Shown in pieces: positions 1 through 6,971 of a DNA stretch of 21,764 nt (the first letter of the stretch is position 1; each line of letters starts with the position of its first letter). The stretch covers positions 1 to 21,764 of the forward strand of contig JAIPHI010000017.1 in the NCBI GenBank assembly GCA_021735285.1, read 5' to 3'. Origin of the DNA: Fidelibacterota bacterium (GTDB taxonomy: Bacteria; Fidelibacterota; UBA2242; JAFGTP01). The notes under the pieces were generated by a model. It saw nothing but the letters and a program-made list of their open reading frames with translations. It was not told where the DNA came from and did not search any database. The position numbers and the translations under genes are program-made.

Positions 1-69
1 GGACTTAGAGCCATCACTTAATTTTTCAGGGAATTGTGCATATTGACAGGAAAGATCACAATATTTCAT
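1..69 (-). CDS. Small Cys-containing protein, N-terminal part only (cut by window edge)
   Basis: The complement of 67-69 is an ATG, and the frame stays open to the window edge for 23 codons, giving MKYCDLSCQYAQFPEKLSDG then SKS. An AGGATT Shine-Dalgarno (complement of 75-80) lies 5 nt upstream of the ATG, which is why I accept this short frame. The start has two cysteines in a C-x3-C arrangement (residues 4 and 8). It resembles, from memory, small conserved Cys-rich proteins of unknown role in anaerobic bacteria, but too little is present to assign a family. It is divergently oriented to the helix-turn-helix gene at 381 and shares its AT-rich upstream region. Function unknown. Confidence 0.55.
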   Translation of the reverse strand, partial: MKYCDLSCQYAQFPEKLSDGSKS

Positions 70-380
70 AACTTAATCCTAAAATGATATTAAGGCAGTC
101 TATAACATCTAAAATAACTCATTAATCTACTAAAATATGAAATCCTATCCAAATAATTGTTTGATTAAATACCAATATTTAATATACTAAAACTACACAC
201 CTATATACTACCGAACTACAATAAAACACTTTCAATATACTTAAAGTTTATTTATATACTTTAAGAATACCTATAGTATTTTATTAAACACTTAGTATAT
301 TAATTGACTTTCAATTATTTTTAGTATATATTTAGTTGTTTAGCATGCATTTTATAGTTATTGAAATTTGAGGTGATAAA
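70..380. promoter_or_regulatory. Divergent AT-rich intergenic region with repeated TATACTA/TAGTATA motifs
   Basis: This 311-bp region separates the divergent genes at 69 (minus) and 381 (plus). It contains TATACTA at 183-189 and 204-210, TATACTT at 236-242 and 255-261, and the reverse orientation TAGTATA at 293-299 and 322-328. There is also an inverted repeat AATAC-N5-GTATT at 266-280. Another TATACTA lies just after the regulator gene at 843-849. Several copies of one heptamer in both orientations, next to a DNA-binding protein gene, look like operator sites. The region is very AT-rich, so some copies may be chance. Confidence 0.45.
304..332 (+). promoter_or_regulatory. Candidate sigma-70-type promoter of the HTH gene
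   Basis: TTGACT at 304-309 and TATATT at 327-332 are separated by 17 nt. This places a transcription start near 338-340 and a leader of about 40 nt before the ATG at 381. The TAGTATA motif at 322-328 overlaps the -10 element, as expected if the regulator represses its own promoter. The call rests on consensus matching in AT-rich DNA. Confidence 0.45.
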
Positions 381-836
381 ATGGCCTTTCCTTCATCAGA
401 AGTTAAGAAGCTCATCCAGGACATTAAGCAAGACACACTTTTGAGCCCTCAAAAAATTGCAGATCGGATCGGTGTCACTAAATCGGCAATATACAATATT
501 TTAAACGAACGCTATGAAACTGTCAGATCTCATCTAGTAGAGAGTCTATGTGTTGAATTTAATTACAGTTACAAAGTCGAAGACGATCTCCCCCATTTTT
601 ATAAATCCGGAACGGAAGCTGAGACTGAAAAGCTAGAACATGAAATTGAAGAATATCAGAATTACGATCAAATTTTGGATAAATATAATATCAGGAATCC
701 TGCTCAGCTTGAAAAACTTCTAAAAATCGTTATGAGGGTTTTTGATCTGGATGAATTAAATTCAGAAATAATCGACAATTTATACACCTTTTCATCCGGT
801 TTTTTGGCCGCAAAATGGTATCGGGATAACTCATAG
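381..836 (+). CDS. Helix-turn-helix DNA-binding protein (XRE/Cro-like), 151 aa
   Basis: This is probably a small cytoplasmic transcriptional regulator. Residues about 21-42 (LSPQKIADRIGVTKSAIYNI and the following LN) form a classical helix-turn-helix: a Q-x-I-A-x-x-I-G-V first helix and turn, then a T-K-S-A-I-Y recognition helix. Residues about 75-110 are acidic and probably helical. The C-terminal part (LDELNSEIIDNLYTFSSGFL) is also probably helical and could serve oligomerisation. No ligand-binding domain is recognisable. The start is well supported by GAGGTGAT at 370-377, 3 nt before the ATG. It stands alone, divergent from the small gene at 1-69. Repeated TATACTA motifs upstream, one overlapping the promoter, suggest autoregulation, which is inference. 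The family is clear, the target is not. Confidence 0.8.
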   Translation: MAFPSSEVKKLIQDIKQDTLLSPQKIADRIGVTKSAIYNILNERYETVRSHLVESLCVEFNYSYKVEDDLPHFYKSGTEAETEKLEHEIEEYQNYDQILDKYNIRNPAQLEKLLKIVMRVFDLDELNSEIIDNLYTFSSGFLAAKWYRDNS

Positions 837-879
837 CATTAATATACTAGAAAAACGACTTAGAATTGAAATTTGCCTT

Positions 880-895
880 AAAAACCCCTGTTTTT
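880..895 (+). terminator. Possible weak terminator after the HTH gene
   Basis: AAAAAC (880-885) pairs with GTTTTT (890-895) around a CCCT loop. It is followed by a T-rich stretch and lies 44 nt after the stop codon. The stem is almost all A-T, so it would be a weak intrinsic terminator at best. Confidence 0.3.
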
Positions 896-1172
896 GTATT
901 TTTTGAAATTCTTTTTGTTAAAACTAGTGTTCTGGAATATTATTGGGATTGGACTGAACTTTGTAATGCTTATTCTACAATTTCGGATTATCTTATTTTT
1001 GGAGTAATTCTGTAATATTCTCAGGAGGATCTTCAGAAATATTGATGTATTAGAAACCTGGCTGTTTTATTTTACAGCTATGTAGGTTCATAATTGTTTA
1101 TAAAATTTTTAGATATAAGGTTAAAAGTTGGTTGAAATATTATTTTAACATCTCTGCTTTCATTTTGCTTCT

Positions 1173-1284
1173 CTCAGCCATTGAGGCCTCGCTCAGCAAA
1201 CACAACTTAGCAAGTTGTGCTACATGTAAAACAATTTGCCAAATTGTTTTATTGTAATCAGCCCCTAAATGGGGTGATTACAAT
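1173..1284. repeat. Array of abutting perfect palindromes (three hairpins at 29-bp spacing)
   Basis: Hairpin 1 is 1201-1219: CACAACTT, loop AGC, AAGTTGTG (8-bp stem). TACATGTA at 1221-1228 is an 8-bp palindrome. Hairpin 2 is 1228-1250: AAAACAATTT, loop GCC, AAATTGTTTT (10-bp stem). Hairpin 3 is 1251-1284: ATTGTAATCA pairs with TGATTACAAT, and inside it CCCC (1262-1265) pairs with GGGG (1271-1274) around TAAAT. The hairpin centres are 1210, 1239 and 1268. Just upstream are GAGGCCTC (1183-1190) and two direct copies of CTCAGC (1173-1178, 1192-1197). Cores of hairpins 1 and 2 (1202-1218, 1231-1247) align with four differences, two of which form a compensatory C-G to T-A pair. It could be a palindromic repeat family, a structured RNA or a protein-binding array. 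Confidence 0.75.
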
Positions 1285-1770
1285 ATTTGAAACTATAATT
1301 AAAGATAAGGCTTATGGGAGGCTGTAATAGGAAAATCCAAGGTAATCCTAAGATTTTTGCAACACGCTTACAAGCTTAATCAAAATCCATGGTAAAACAG
1401 ACAGGGATCTGATAAAATACTTTTTTTAATGTATGATAATTAACAAAAAAATTTTCATATATTGAGTTTCCATATAATATACACCAGAATTTTCGAAGAC
1501 CCATTTTATGATTTTGAAGGTGGATTGAATTTTTTTCAGGCATACTCATTTTAATCGGAGTTGAGCCGAAAAACCGGGATCTTTATCAAGAGATTTGGCT
1601 TGCCGATTCTCGAAAACTGTTTTAAATACAATTTTCAAAACATGTTTATTCTATAAAAATATTGTCTTATTAAGAATGGTAGGATAGGAGTAAATAAAAA
1701 AATATTTAATTAATATGAGAGGAGAAAATAATAAAAATCATTTATTAACTAAAAATTGATAATTTTATAG

Positions 1771-1799
1771 TTGATTAAATTAATAATATTTGGTATAAT
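1771..1799 (+). promoter_or_regulatory. Sigma-70-type promoter with extended -10, for the V-ATPase operon
   Basis: TTGATT at 1771-1776 is followed after exactly 17 nt by TATAAT at 1794-1799. The preceding TGG makes a full extended -10 (TGnTATAAT). This is close to the textbook consensus and is the best promoter in the window. Transcription would start near 1805-1807, giving a leader of about 110 nt before the ATG at 1917. That leader contains the inverted repeats at 1815-1839 and 1865-1877. Confidence 0.65.
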
Positions 1800-1814
1800 A
1801 TGTTCCCAAATATG

Positions 1815-1839
1815 GTCAAGAAGGGATTAATTTCTTGAC
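1815..1839 (+). promoter_or_regulatory. Inverted repeat at the start of the V-ATPase leader
   Basis: GTCAAGAA (1815-1822) and TTCTTGAC (1832-1839) are perfect 8-bp arms around GGGATTAAT. The repeat lies about 10-35 nt downstream of the predicted transcription start, so it could be a repressor operator or a 5' mRNA stem-loop. There is no T-run after it, so it is not an intrinsic terminator. Confidence 0.5.
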
Positions 1840-1864
1840 TGTTTCAAAAGTTGTTGTTAATTTT

Positions 1865-1877
1865 TTCACGTTGTGAA
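1865..1877 (+). promoter_or_regulatory. Short palindrome TTCAC-GTT-GTGAA in the V-ATPase leader
   Basis: This is a perfect 5-bp inverted repeat around GTT, 40 nt before the first ATG of the operon. Its shape resembles half-sites bound by dimeric regulators, but at 13 bp in AT-rich DNA it could be chance. Confidence 0.3.
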
Positions 1878-1916
1878 TATTTTTATTGAACATCCGTAAA
1901 ACAAAGGAGAATCTGA

Positions 1917-2510
1917 ATGGATGTTAAATTGGATGACTTAATAAATCAAATTAAATCCGAAGGCGTCGAAGAAGCGCAAAAGGAAGCTGGAAAAATTGTT
2001 AAAGATGCCCGGAAAAAGGCTAATTCTATTGTGAAGGAAGCTGAAGAGGATGCCGAAACAATTAAGCAAGATGCAGAAAAAGAAGCAGAAAAAATAAAAT
2101 CCAATGGAGAATCTGCTCTAAAACAGGCTCAACGCGATACAATTCTTACCACTAAGGAAAAATTGACCGAAATGTTTGACAATGTCTTTAAAGACTTGGT
2201 CAATGAAAAATTAGAGACCAAGGTTGTCGCCAATCTGATCCAAAAAGTGGTTGAACAACTGGGCGAAGACAAAGAATATGAGTTTACAGTGAATGATAAA
2301 GAAGTGCAAAAATTGCGCAAGGCAGTTTTTGCTAAATCCAAATCCAAACTCAAAGATACTGTCACAATTACAGCGGATAAAAATGTATCTGCTGGATTCA
2401 AAATCGGCCTTAAAGGCGAAGATATTTTTTATGACCTCACAGATGAAGGTATCTCAGAGTTTTTAATGACTTTCCTTAATCCGTCAATTAGAGAAATTTT
2501 GAGTAAATAA
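1917..2510 (+). CDS. atpE: V-type ATPase subunit E (peripheral stalk), 197 aa
   Basis: Subunit E forms the peripheral stalk that ties the catalytic A/B head to the membrane subunit I. Residues about 10-95 are a long, highly charged coiled coil rich in Ala, Lys and Glu (AQKEAGKIVKDARKKAN and similar stretches). A globular C-terminal domain (about 100-197) contains the family's F-K-I-G-L motif (residues 156-160) and ends FLNPSIREIL. Length matches the family (about 190-210). AAAGGAGA at 1903-1910 precedes the ATG by 6 nt. It is the first gene of the operon, downstream of a strong promoter. Its TAA overlaps the next ATG (TAATG at 2508-2512), implying translational coupling. The fold and position make the call firm, although E and G subunits can look alike in the coiled-coil part. 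Confidence 0.88.
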   Translation: MDVKLDDLINQIKSEGVEEAQKEAGKIVKDARKKANSIVKEAEEDAETIKQDAEKEAEKIKSNGESALKQAQRDTILTTKEKLTEMFDNVFKDLVNEKLETKVVANLIQKVVEQLGEDKEYEFTVNDKEVQKLRKAVFAKSKSKLKDTVTITADKNVSAGFKIGLKGEDIFYDLTDEGISEFLMTFLNPSIREILSK

Positions 2511-3007
2511 TGGACAAATATTATTATCTAATTTCCCAGCTGCCTCTCTTATATTTTGATAAAGAAACATATATTGACATAGACTCCTTTCTGGAGGAAG
2601 CCCGCAAATGGATGCGAAAAGGTGATTTTAATTGTCTCAAGGTGATTGATATCAACCATACTCATCTGCGCAAATCCGATCATCCTGTTCAGAAAACCTA
2701 CAAAGAGTTCGAAAATAGATTGAGATCGGAACTGGCGGAATTTCGCAAAGCTCGCAAAGAAGGACACGGTTTCAAGTCTGACCTGTTTCCTGAAACAATC
2801 ACAAAAGAAAAGAATCCTCTGGAAGCAGAAAAAGAGTTAATGAGAATTCGCTGGGATTATATAGAAGAGTTAAAAACCGGACATCATTTTGATTTTGGTT
2901 TTCTGGTTTTATATTATCTTGAGCTTCAAATATTAGATCGTCTGGAAGCTTTTGATAAAGAATTAGGCATGCAAAAATTTAAACAATATACAGAAGTGGA
3001 ATTATGA
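2510..3007 (+). CDS. DUF2764 family protein, probable V-ATPase central-stalk (C-like) subunit, 165 aa
   Basis: The N-terminus (YYYLISQLPLLYFDKE) is characteristic of DUF2764. These proteins are encoded between subunits E and A in V-ATPase operons of Bacteroidetes, Chlamydiae and Spirochaetes. They are thought to replace the canonical subunit C that sits between rotor ring and central stalk, though that role is mainly inferred from gene position. The protein looks helical, with conserved-looking motifs DIDSFLEEARKWM (residues 23-35) and a C-terminal FGFLVLYYLELQILDRL. At 165 aa it is at the short end of the family. It starts inside the stop codon of atpE, and its own TGA overlaps the atpA ATG (ATGA at 3004-3007), so all three are probably translated as a coupled unit. 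No membrane segments are seen. Confidence 0.82.
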   Translation: MDKYYYLISQLPLLYFDKETYIDIDSFLEEARKWMRKGDFNCLKVIDINHTHLRKSDHPVQKTYKEFENRLRSELAEFRKARKEGHGFKSDLFPETITKEKNPLEAEKELMRIRWDYIEELKTGHHFDFGFLVLYYLELQILDRLEAFDKELGMQKFKQYTEVEL

Positions 3008-4908
3008 GTAAAACAAAAGGTAAAATAACCGGAATTAATGGAAATATGATCACCGTTAAAGTTGATGGTGATGTGATCCAAAATGAAATTGGTTACGCTG
3101 TTGTCGGAGAAGAAAAACTTAAATCCGAGATAGTAAGGATACGTGGCGATATCGCTTTTATGCAGGTTTTTGAAGACACGCGAGGCCTAAAAGTCGGCGA
3201 TGTAGTTGAATTTACTGAGGAAATGTTATCAGTAGAAGTTGGCCCGGGTCTCCTGGGAATGGTTTATGATGGATTGCAGAATCCTCTGGAAGATATTGCT
3301 GAAGAATTTGGTTACTTTCTGAAACGTGGGGCCCTGGTAGAAGCACTGGATCGAGAAAAGAAATGGAATTTTAAACCAAATGTAAAACCCGGTGACAAGG
3401 TTACTGCGGGTTCGAAGCTGGGCTTTGTAGATGAAGGTATTTTTGACCATCCGATATTTGTTCCCTTTGATTTTCGAGGTGAAGCCGAAATCGATACGAT
3501 TGTTAGCAAAGGTGAATACACAGTAGAGAAAAATATTGCTAAAGCCACAGATGAAAATGGCGAGCAACACGAGTTTCAAATGTATTTCACCTGGCCTGTA
3601 AAAGTTCCTATAGAAGAATATGAAGAAAGAAAACTCCCTGAGGATCCTATGGTAACTCAGACAAGAATTGTGGACACATTTTTCCCTATTGCTAAGGGTG
3701 GGACCTATTGTATTCCAGGACCCTTTGGCTCCGGAAAAACTGTCCTCCAGCAGGTAACCAGTCGATTTGCCCAGGTTGATATTGTGATTATTGCTGCCTG
3801 TGGTGAGCGTGCTGGTGAGGTTGTGGAAACATTGAAAGAATTTCCCGAATTGCAGGATCCCAGAACCGGTAAATCCCTGATGGAACGAACAATTATTATT
3901 TGTAATACAAGTTCGATGCCTGTAGCTGCTCGTGAATCCTCGGTATATACAGCAGTAACTCTGGGTGAATATTATAGACAACTTGGTCTCGATGTGTTGT
4001 TGCTTGCTGACTCAACTTCAAGATGGGCTCAGGCAATGCGGGAGTTATCAGGACGTCTGGAAGAAATTCCTGGTGAGGAAGCTTTCCCGGCCTATCTTGA
4101 ATCTCGAATTGCCCAATTTTATGAAAGAGCCGGACTTGTAGAACTTGGTGATGGGGAACAGGGGAGTTTAACTATTGGTGGAACGGTAAGTCCTGCCGGT
4201 GGTAACTTCGAGGAACCTGTTACTCAGGGAACTCTGAAAGTGGTTGGTGCATTTCACGGATTATCTCGTGATCGTGCTAATGCTCGTCGCTATCCTGCTA
4301 TTGATCCCCTGGAAAGTTGGACTAATTATAATAGTTTTATTGAACAGGATAAAGTTGACCGGGCTGTCGATGTTCTAAAGCGAGGAGATGAAGTTCACCA
4401 GATGATGACAGTGGTTGGTGAAGAAGGTACTTCGCTGGATGATTATGTTTTTTATTTGAAGTCGGAATTTCTGGATAATGTTTATCTTCAGCAGAACTCC
4501 TTTGACGAGGTAGATGGTAAGAGTTCAGTTCAGAGACAAAAATATGTATTTGACAAAGTTCTCCGAATACTTGAAGCCGATTTTGATTTTGAGGATAAGA
4601 AAGAGGCTCGTGATTTCTTTAATAAACTTCGTTCTATTTTTATCGATTGGAACTATGTCGATCTGGAAGATGATGAATTCCAAAAACAGGAAGGCGAAAT
4701 AGATAAATACCTAAAGGAAAAAAGCGCAGAGAAGTTTGGTGAAGACAGGAAAGGTCTGGAAGATTTTTCAGACGAAGCGCAGCTCGAAGAAGAAATAGAA
4801 GAAGAGGAAAAACAGAAATCCGAAAAAGAAAAGACTGACGGCTCCCAAAAATCAAAAAAAGGGAACGCTGAGAAGGGAACCGATAAAAAATCCAAAGATG
4901 ATAAATAA
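3004..4908 (+). CDS. atpA: V-type ATPase catalytic subunit A, 634 aa
   Basis: This is the nucleotide-hydrolysing subunit of the V1/A1 head. The Walker A motif GPFGSGKT lies at residues 239-246 (Lys245, Thr246) in the V-type context YCIPGPFGSGKTVLQQ. The Walker B region is LGLDVLLLADSTSRW, followed by the conserved GRLEEIPGEEAFPAYLESR. The bulge (non-homologous) region typical of subunit A is present between the N-terminal barrel (1-75) and the P-loop (residues about 110-190). The core ends near residue 585. The last 50 residues (585-634) are a low-complexity, very charged tail, first Glu-rich and then Lys/Ser/Asp-rich, which standard A subunits of about 580-590 aa lack. The start overlaps the upstream stop codon. 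A 45-bp gap separates it from atpB. Confidence 0.97.
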   Translation: MSKTKGKITGINGNMITVKVDGDVIQNEIGYAVVGEEKLKSEIVRIRGDIAFMQVFEDTRGLKVGDVVEFTEEMLSVEVGPGLLGMVYDGLQNPLEDIAEEFGYFLKRGALVEALDREKKWNFKPNVKPGDKVTAGSKLGFVDEGIFDHPIFVPFDFRGEAEIDTIVSKGEYTVEKNIAKATDENGEQHEFQMYFTWPVKVPIEEYEERKLPEDPMVTQTRIVDTFFPIAKGGTYCIPGPFGSGKTVLQQVTSRFAQVDIVIIAACGERAGEVVETLKEFPELQDPRTGKSLMERTIIICNTSSMPVAARESSVYTAVTLGEYYRQLGLDVLLLADSTSRWAQAMRELSGRLEEIPGEEAFPAYLESRIAQFYERAGLVELGDGEQGSLTIGGTVSPAGGNFEEPVTQGTLKVVGAFHGLSRDRANARRYPAIDPLESWTNYNSFIEQDKVDRAVDVLKRGDEVHQMMTVVGEEGTSLDDYVFYLKSEFLDNVYLQQNSFDEVDGKSSVQRQKYVFDKVLRILEADFDFEDKKEARDFFNKLRSIFIDWNYVDLEDDEFQKQEGEIDKYLKEKSAEKFGEDRKGLEDFSDEAQLEEEIEEEEKQKSEKEKTDGSQKSKKGNAEKGTDKKSKDDK

Positions 4909-4953
4909 ATGATCTACAGTAAGACAATATAGAAAGCAAAGAAAAGGCTAAAA

Positions 4954-6342
4954 ATGCGTAAAGTCTATAGTAATATTTTAAAAATTGAAGGTGACGTAAT
5001 AACAGTCCGAGCCGAGAATATTGCCAATGAGGAACTGGCTGAAATCACTACTTCGCGAGGAAAAACCCTTGCTAAGGTTATTCGTCTGGAAGATGATCTG
5101 GTGTATCTTCAGGTGTTTGCCGGGAGTAAGGGAATTTCGACAGGTGATGAAGTTCGTTTTCTTGGCCATCCCATGAAAGTTACCTATACGGAAAATATGT
5201 TGGGAAGAATTTTTAATGGTAGTGGTGAACCCAGAGATAGTGGACCTGCCCTGGAAGAGAATATGCTCGAGATTGGAGGTCCTTCGGCTAATCCTACCAA
5301 AAGAATTATCCCTCAGGAAATGATCAGAACCAATATTCCTATGATCGATGTTTTTAATTCTCTGGTTAAATCACAAAAATTGCCGATCTTTTCCATATCA
5401 GGTGAACCTTATAATCAGCTCCTGGCCAGAATTGCACTTCAGGCCGAAGCAGACATGATCGTTCTCGGTGGTATCGGTTTAAAATATGATGAGTATCTTT
5501 ATTTTAGAAATACTCTGGAAGAAGGTGGTGCTCTGAATCGTTCGATCTTTTTCATGCATACAGCTGCTGATCCAAAAGTTGAATCCTTGATGGTTCCCGA
5601 TATGAGTTTGGCAGTTGCTGAAAAATTTGCCCTGGAAGAAGATAAAGATGTGCTTGTGCTGTTGACTGATATGACAAACTTTGCCGATGCTCTGAAAGAA
5701 ATTGCTATTACAATGGAACAGGTTCCTTCTAACCGTGGTTATCCGGGTGATCTATATAGTCAGCTGGCCTCCCGTTATGAGAAGGCCGTTGATTTCGAAG
5801 GCGCTGGATCGGTAACAATTCTGGCTGCTACTACAATGCCAGGCGATGATGTGACTCACCCAGTTCCCGATAATACCGGTTACATTACAGAAGGTCAGTT
5901 TTACTTACATGACGGTATGATCGATCCTTTTGGTTCTCTGAGTCGTTTGAAACAGCAGGTAAATGATAAAACCCGTGACGATCACCGGGCTATAATGGAT
6001 AATATGATCCAGCTCTATGCTCAATACAAAGAGACAGAGGAGAAAAAATCCATGGGATTTCGCATGACTGAGTGGGATAAACGCTTACTTAAATATGGTG
6101 ATAAATTTGTATCCGGAATGATGGACCTCTCGGTTAATATACCTCTGGAAAAAGCCCTCGATCGAGGCTGGAAGATTCTGGCAGAATGCTTTAAGAAAGA
6201 GGAAACAGGAATTAAATCGGAATTGGTCGATAAATATTGGCCCGATGGTACTCCTGAAATATCCGCCGAGGAAGGTCAAGAAGAAAAATCTGAGGAAGCC
6301 GATAAAAAAGAAGAAGTTACAGAAGAGAAAAAAGAAGAATAA
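4954..6342 (+). CDS. atpB: V-type ATPase regulatory subunit B, 462 aa
   Basis: Subunit B alternates with A in the hexameric head and binds nucleotide without hydrolysing it. As expected it has no Walker A: the equivalent place reads FSISGEPYNQLLARI. Family motifs are IPQEMIRTNIPMIDVFNSL (about residues 113-131), SQLASRYEKAVDFEGAGS, DDVTHPVPDNTGYITEGQ and GSLSRL. Arg331 in the last is the expected arginine finger for the neighbouring A site. The last 29 residues (434-462) are an acidic/Lys tail dominated by Glu, similar in style to the tail on subunit A. The Shine-Dalgarno is weak (AAAAGG around 4940-4945), so translation may depend on the upstream gene. It lies 17 bp before atpD. Confidence 0.96.
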   Translation: MRKVYSNILKIEGDVITVRAENIANEELAEITTSRGKTLAKVIRLEDDLVYLQVFAGSKGISTGDEVRFLGHPMKVTYTENMLGRIFNGSGEPRDSGPALEENMLEIGGPSANPTKRIIPQEMIRTNIPMIDVFNSLVKSQKLPIFSISGEPYNQLLARIALQAEADMIVLGGIGLKYDEYLYFRNTLEEGGALNRSIFFMHTAADPKVESLMVPDMSLAVAEKFALEEDKDVLVLLTDMTNFADALKEIAITMEQVPSNRGYPGDLYSQLASRYEKAVDFEGAGSVTILAATTMPGDDVTHPVPDNTGYITEGQFYLHDGMIDPFGSLSRLKQQVNDKTRDDHRAIMDNMIQLYAQYKETEEKKSMGFRMTEWDKRLLKYGDKFVSGMMDLSVNIPLEKALDRGWKILAECFKKEETGIKSELVDKYWPDGTPEISAEEGQEEKSEEADKKEEVTEEKKEE

Positions 6343-6359
6343 TCCAGGAAAGTTAATAT

Positions 6360-6971
6360 ATGGCTAAAATTCGTAAAACAAAAAACGAATTAAAAGCGCA
6401 GAAAGAAGCTCTGGAGCGGTATGAACGATTTCTACCGACCCTGGAGTTGAAAAAAGCTCAGTTGATCGCCGAGATCAAGAAGATTGGTAAAGAGATCGAT
6501 AAAATTCGTAGAGAGATGGAGAAAACTGAAAAGGATATACAAAACTGGGTAGCGGTTTATTCGGAAGATATTGATCTGAATGATCTGTTCGAAGTTAAAG
6601 ATATAGTTACCGGAGAAGATAATATCGCCGGTATCGATATAGAAGTCTTCGAAGATATCGATATTGAAGTGGAAGATTACGATTACTTCAAAATGCCCCT
6701 CTGGATTGACCGGGGACTGGAAGAAGTTATCGAATATATTAAATATAAAGCCAGAATTGTTATCCTTGAAAGGACCAAAGAAAAATTGGATAGAGAATTA
6801 ACAATTACAATGCAGCGAATTAATCTATTTGAAAAGGTTAAGATACCGGAAACAAAAGAAAATATTAAGACTATTCAGATTTATCTCGATGATAGGCAGA
6901 CTCAAGCAGTTGTGCGCGGTAAAATCTCTAAAAAGAAAATTCAGCAGAAAAAGGAGCAGGCTGCAGTATGA
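6360..6971 (+). CDS. atpD: V-type ATPase subunit D (central rotor shaft), 203 aa
   Basis: Subunit D is the rotating shaft inside the A3B3 head, analogous to F-type gamma. The N-terminus (KIRKTKNELKAQKEALERYE) is the family signature, and the protein is two long helices, about 1-75 and 130-195, forming an antiparallel coiled coil. The middle (about 80-120) is an acidic loop region rich in D, E and I, containing several ED/DI repeats, more acidic than I would expect for this insert. Length fits the family. AGGAAAG at 6345-6351 serves as ribosome binding site. The TGA overlaps the atpI ATG (ATGA at 6968-6971). No separate subunit F gene follows, as in other DUF2764-type operons. Confidence 0.93.
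   Translation: MAKIRKTKNELKAQKEALERYERFLPTLELKKAQLIAEIKKIGKEIDKIRREMEKTEKDIQNWVAVYSEDIDLNDLFEVKDIVTGEDNIAGIDIEVFEDIDIEVEDYDYFKMPLWIDRGLEEVIEYIKYKARIVILERTKEKLDRELTITMQRINLFEKVKIPETKENIKTIQIYLDDRQTQAVVRGKISKKKIQQKKEQAAV

Larger units (their letters stand above)
837..1916. other. Long non-coding stretch (about 1.1 kb) before the V-ATPase operon
   Basis: I find no credible protein or tRNA gene on either strand: open frames are short, AT-rich and lack start signals. The contents that can be supported are listed separately: a possible terminator (880-895), a palindrome cluster (1173-1284), a promoter (1771-1799) and two inverted repeats in the leader (1815-1839, 1865-1877). Two smaller items are noted here. 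One is a GCTGT...ACAGC hairpin at 1061-1078. The other is a 14-bp direct repeat with one mismatch, AAAATCCAAGGTAA at 1332-1345 and AAAATCCATGGTAA at 1382-1395. The less AT-rich section 1490-1640 could be a decayed element, but I see no recognisable homology. Confidence 0.6.

Noticed and set aside
183..328. CRISPR-like array
   Set aside because: The repeats are 7 bp, in both orientations, with irregular spacing; they fit operators rather than a CRISPR array.
1300..1380. Minus-strand frame reading CKRVAKILGLPWIFL as a decayed gene
   Set aside because: It is about 37 codons between stops, with no start codon or ribosome binding site and no family I can name.
1490..1640. Remnant of an insertion sequence
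   Set aside because: No terminal inverted repeats, target duplication or transposase motif could be recognised.
1714..1758. Tiny open frame MRGENNKNHLLTKN before the V-ATPase promoter
   Set aside because: Fourteen codons in AT-rich DNA with no convincing ribosome binding site; no sign of coding.
3229..3981. 250-codon open frame on the minus strand inside atpA
   Set aside because: It is opposite an unmistakable catalytic subunit; its composition is that of an antisense shadow.
4640..4939. Ser- and Phe-rich minus-strand open frames opposite the end of atpA
   Set aside because: They mirror the Glu/Lys-rich tail codons (GAA/AAA read as TTC/TTT) and have no start signals.
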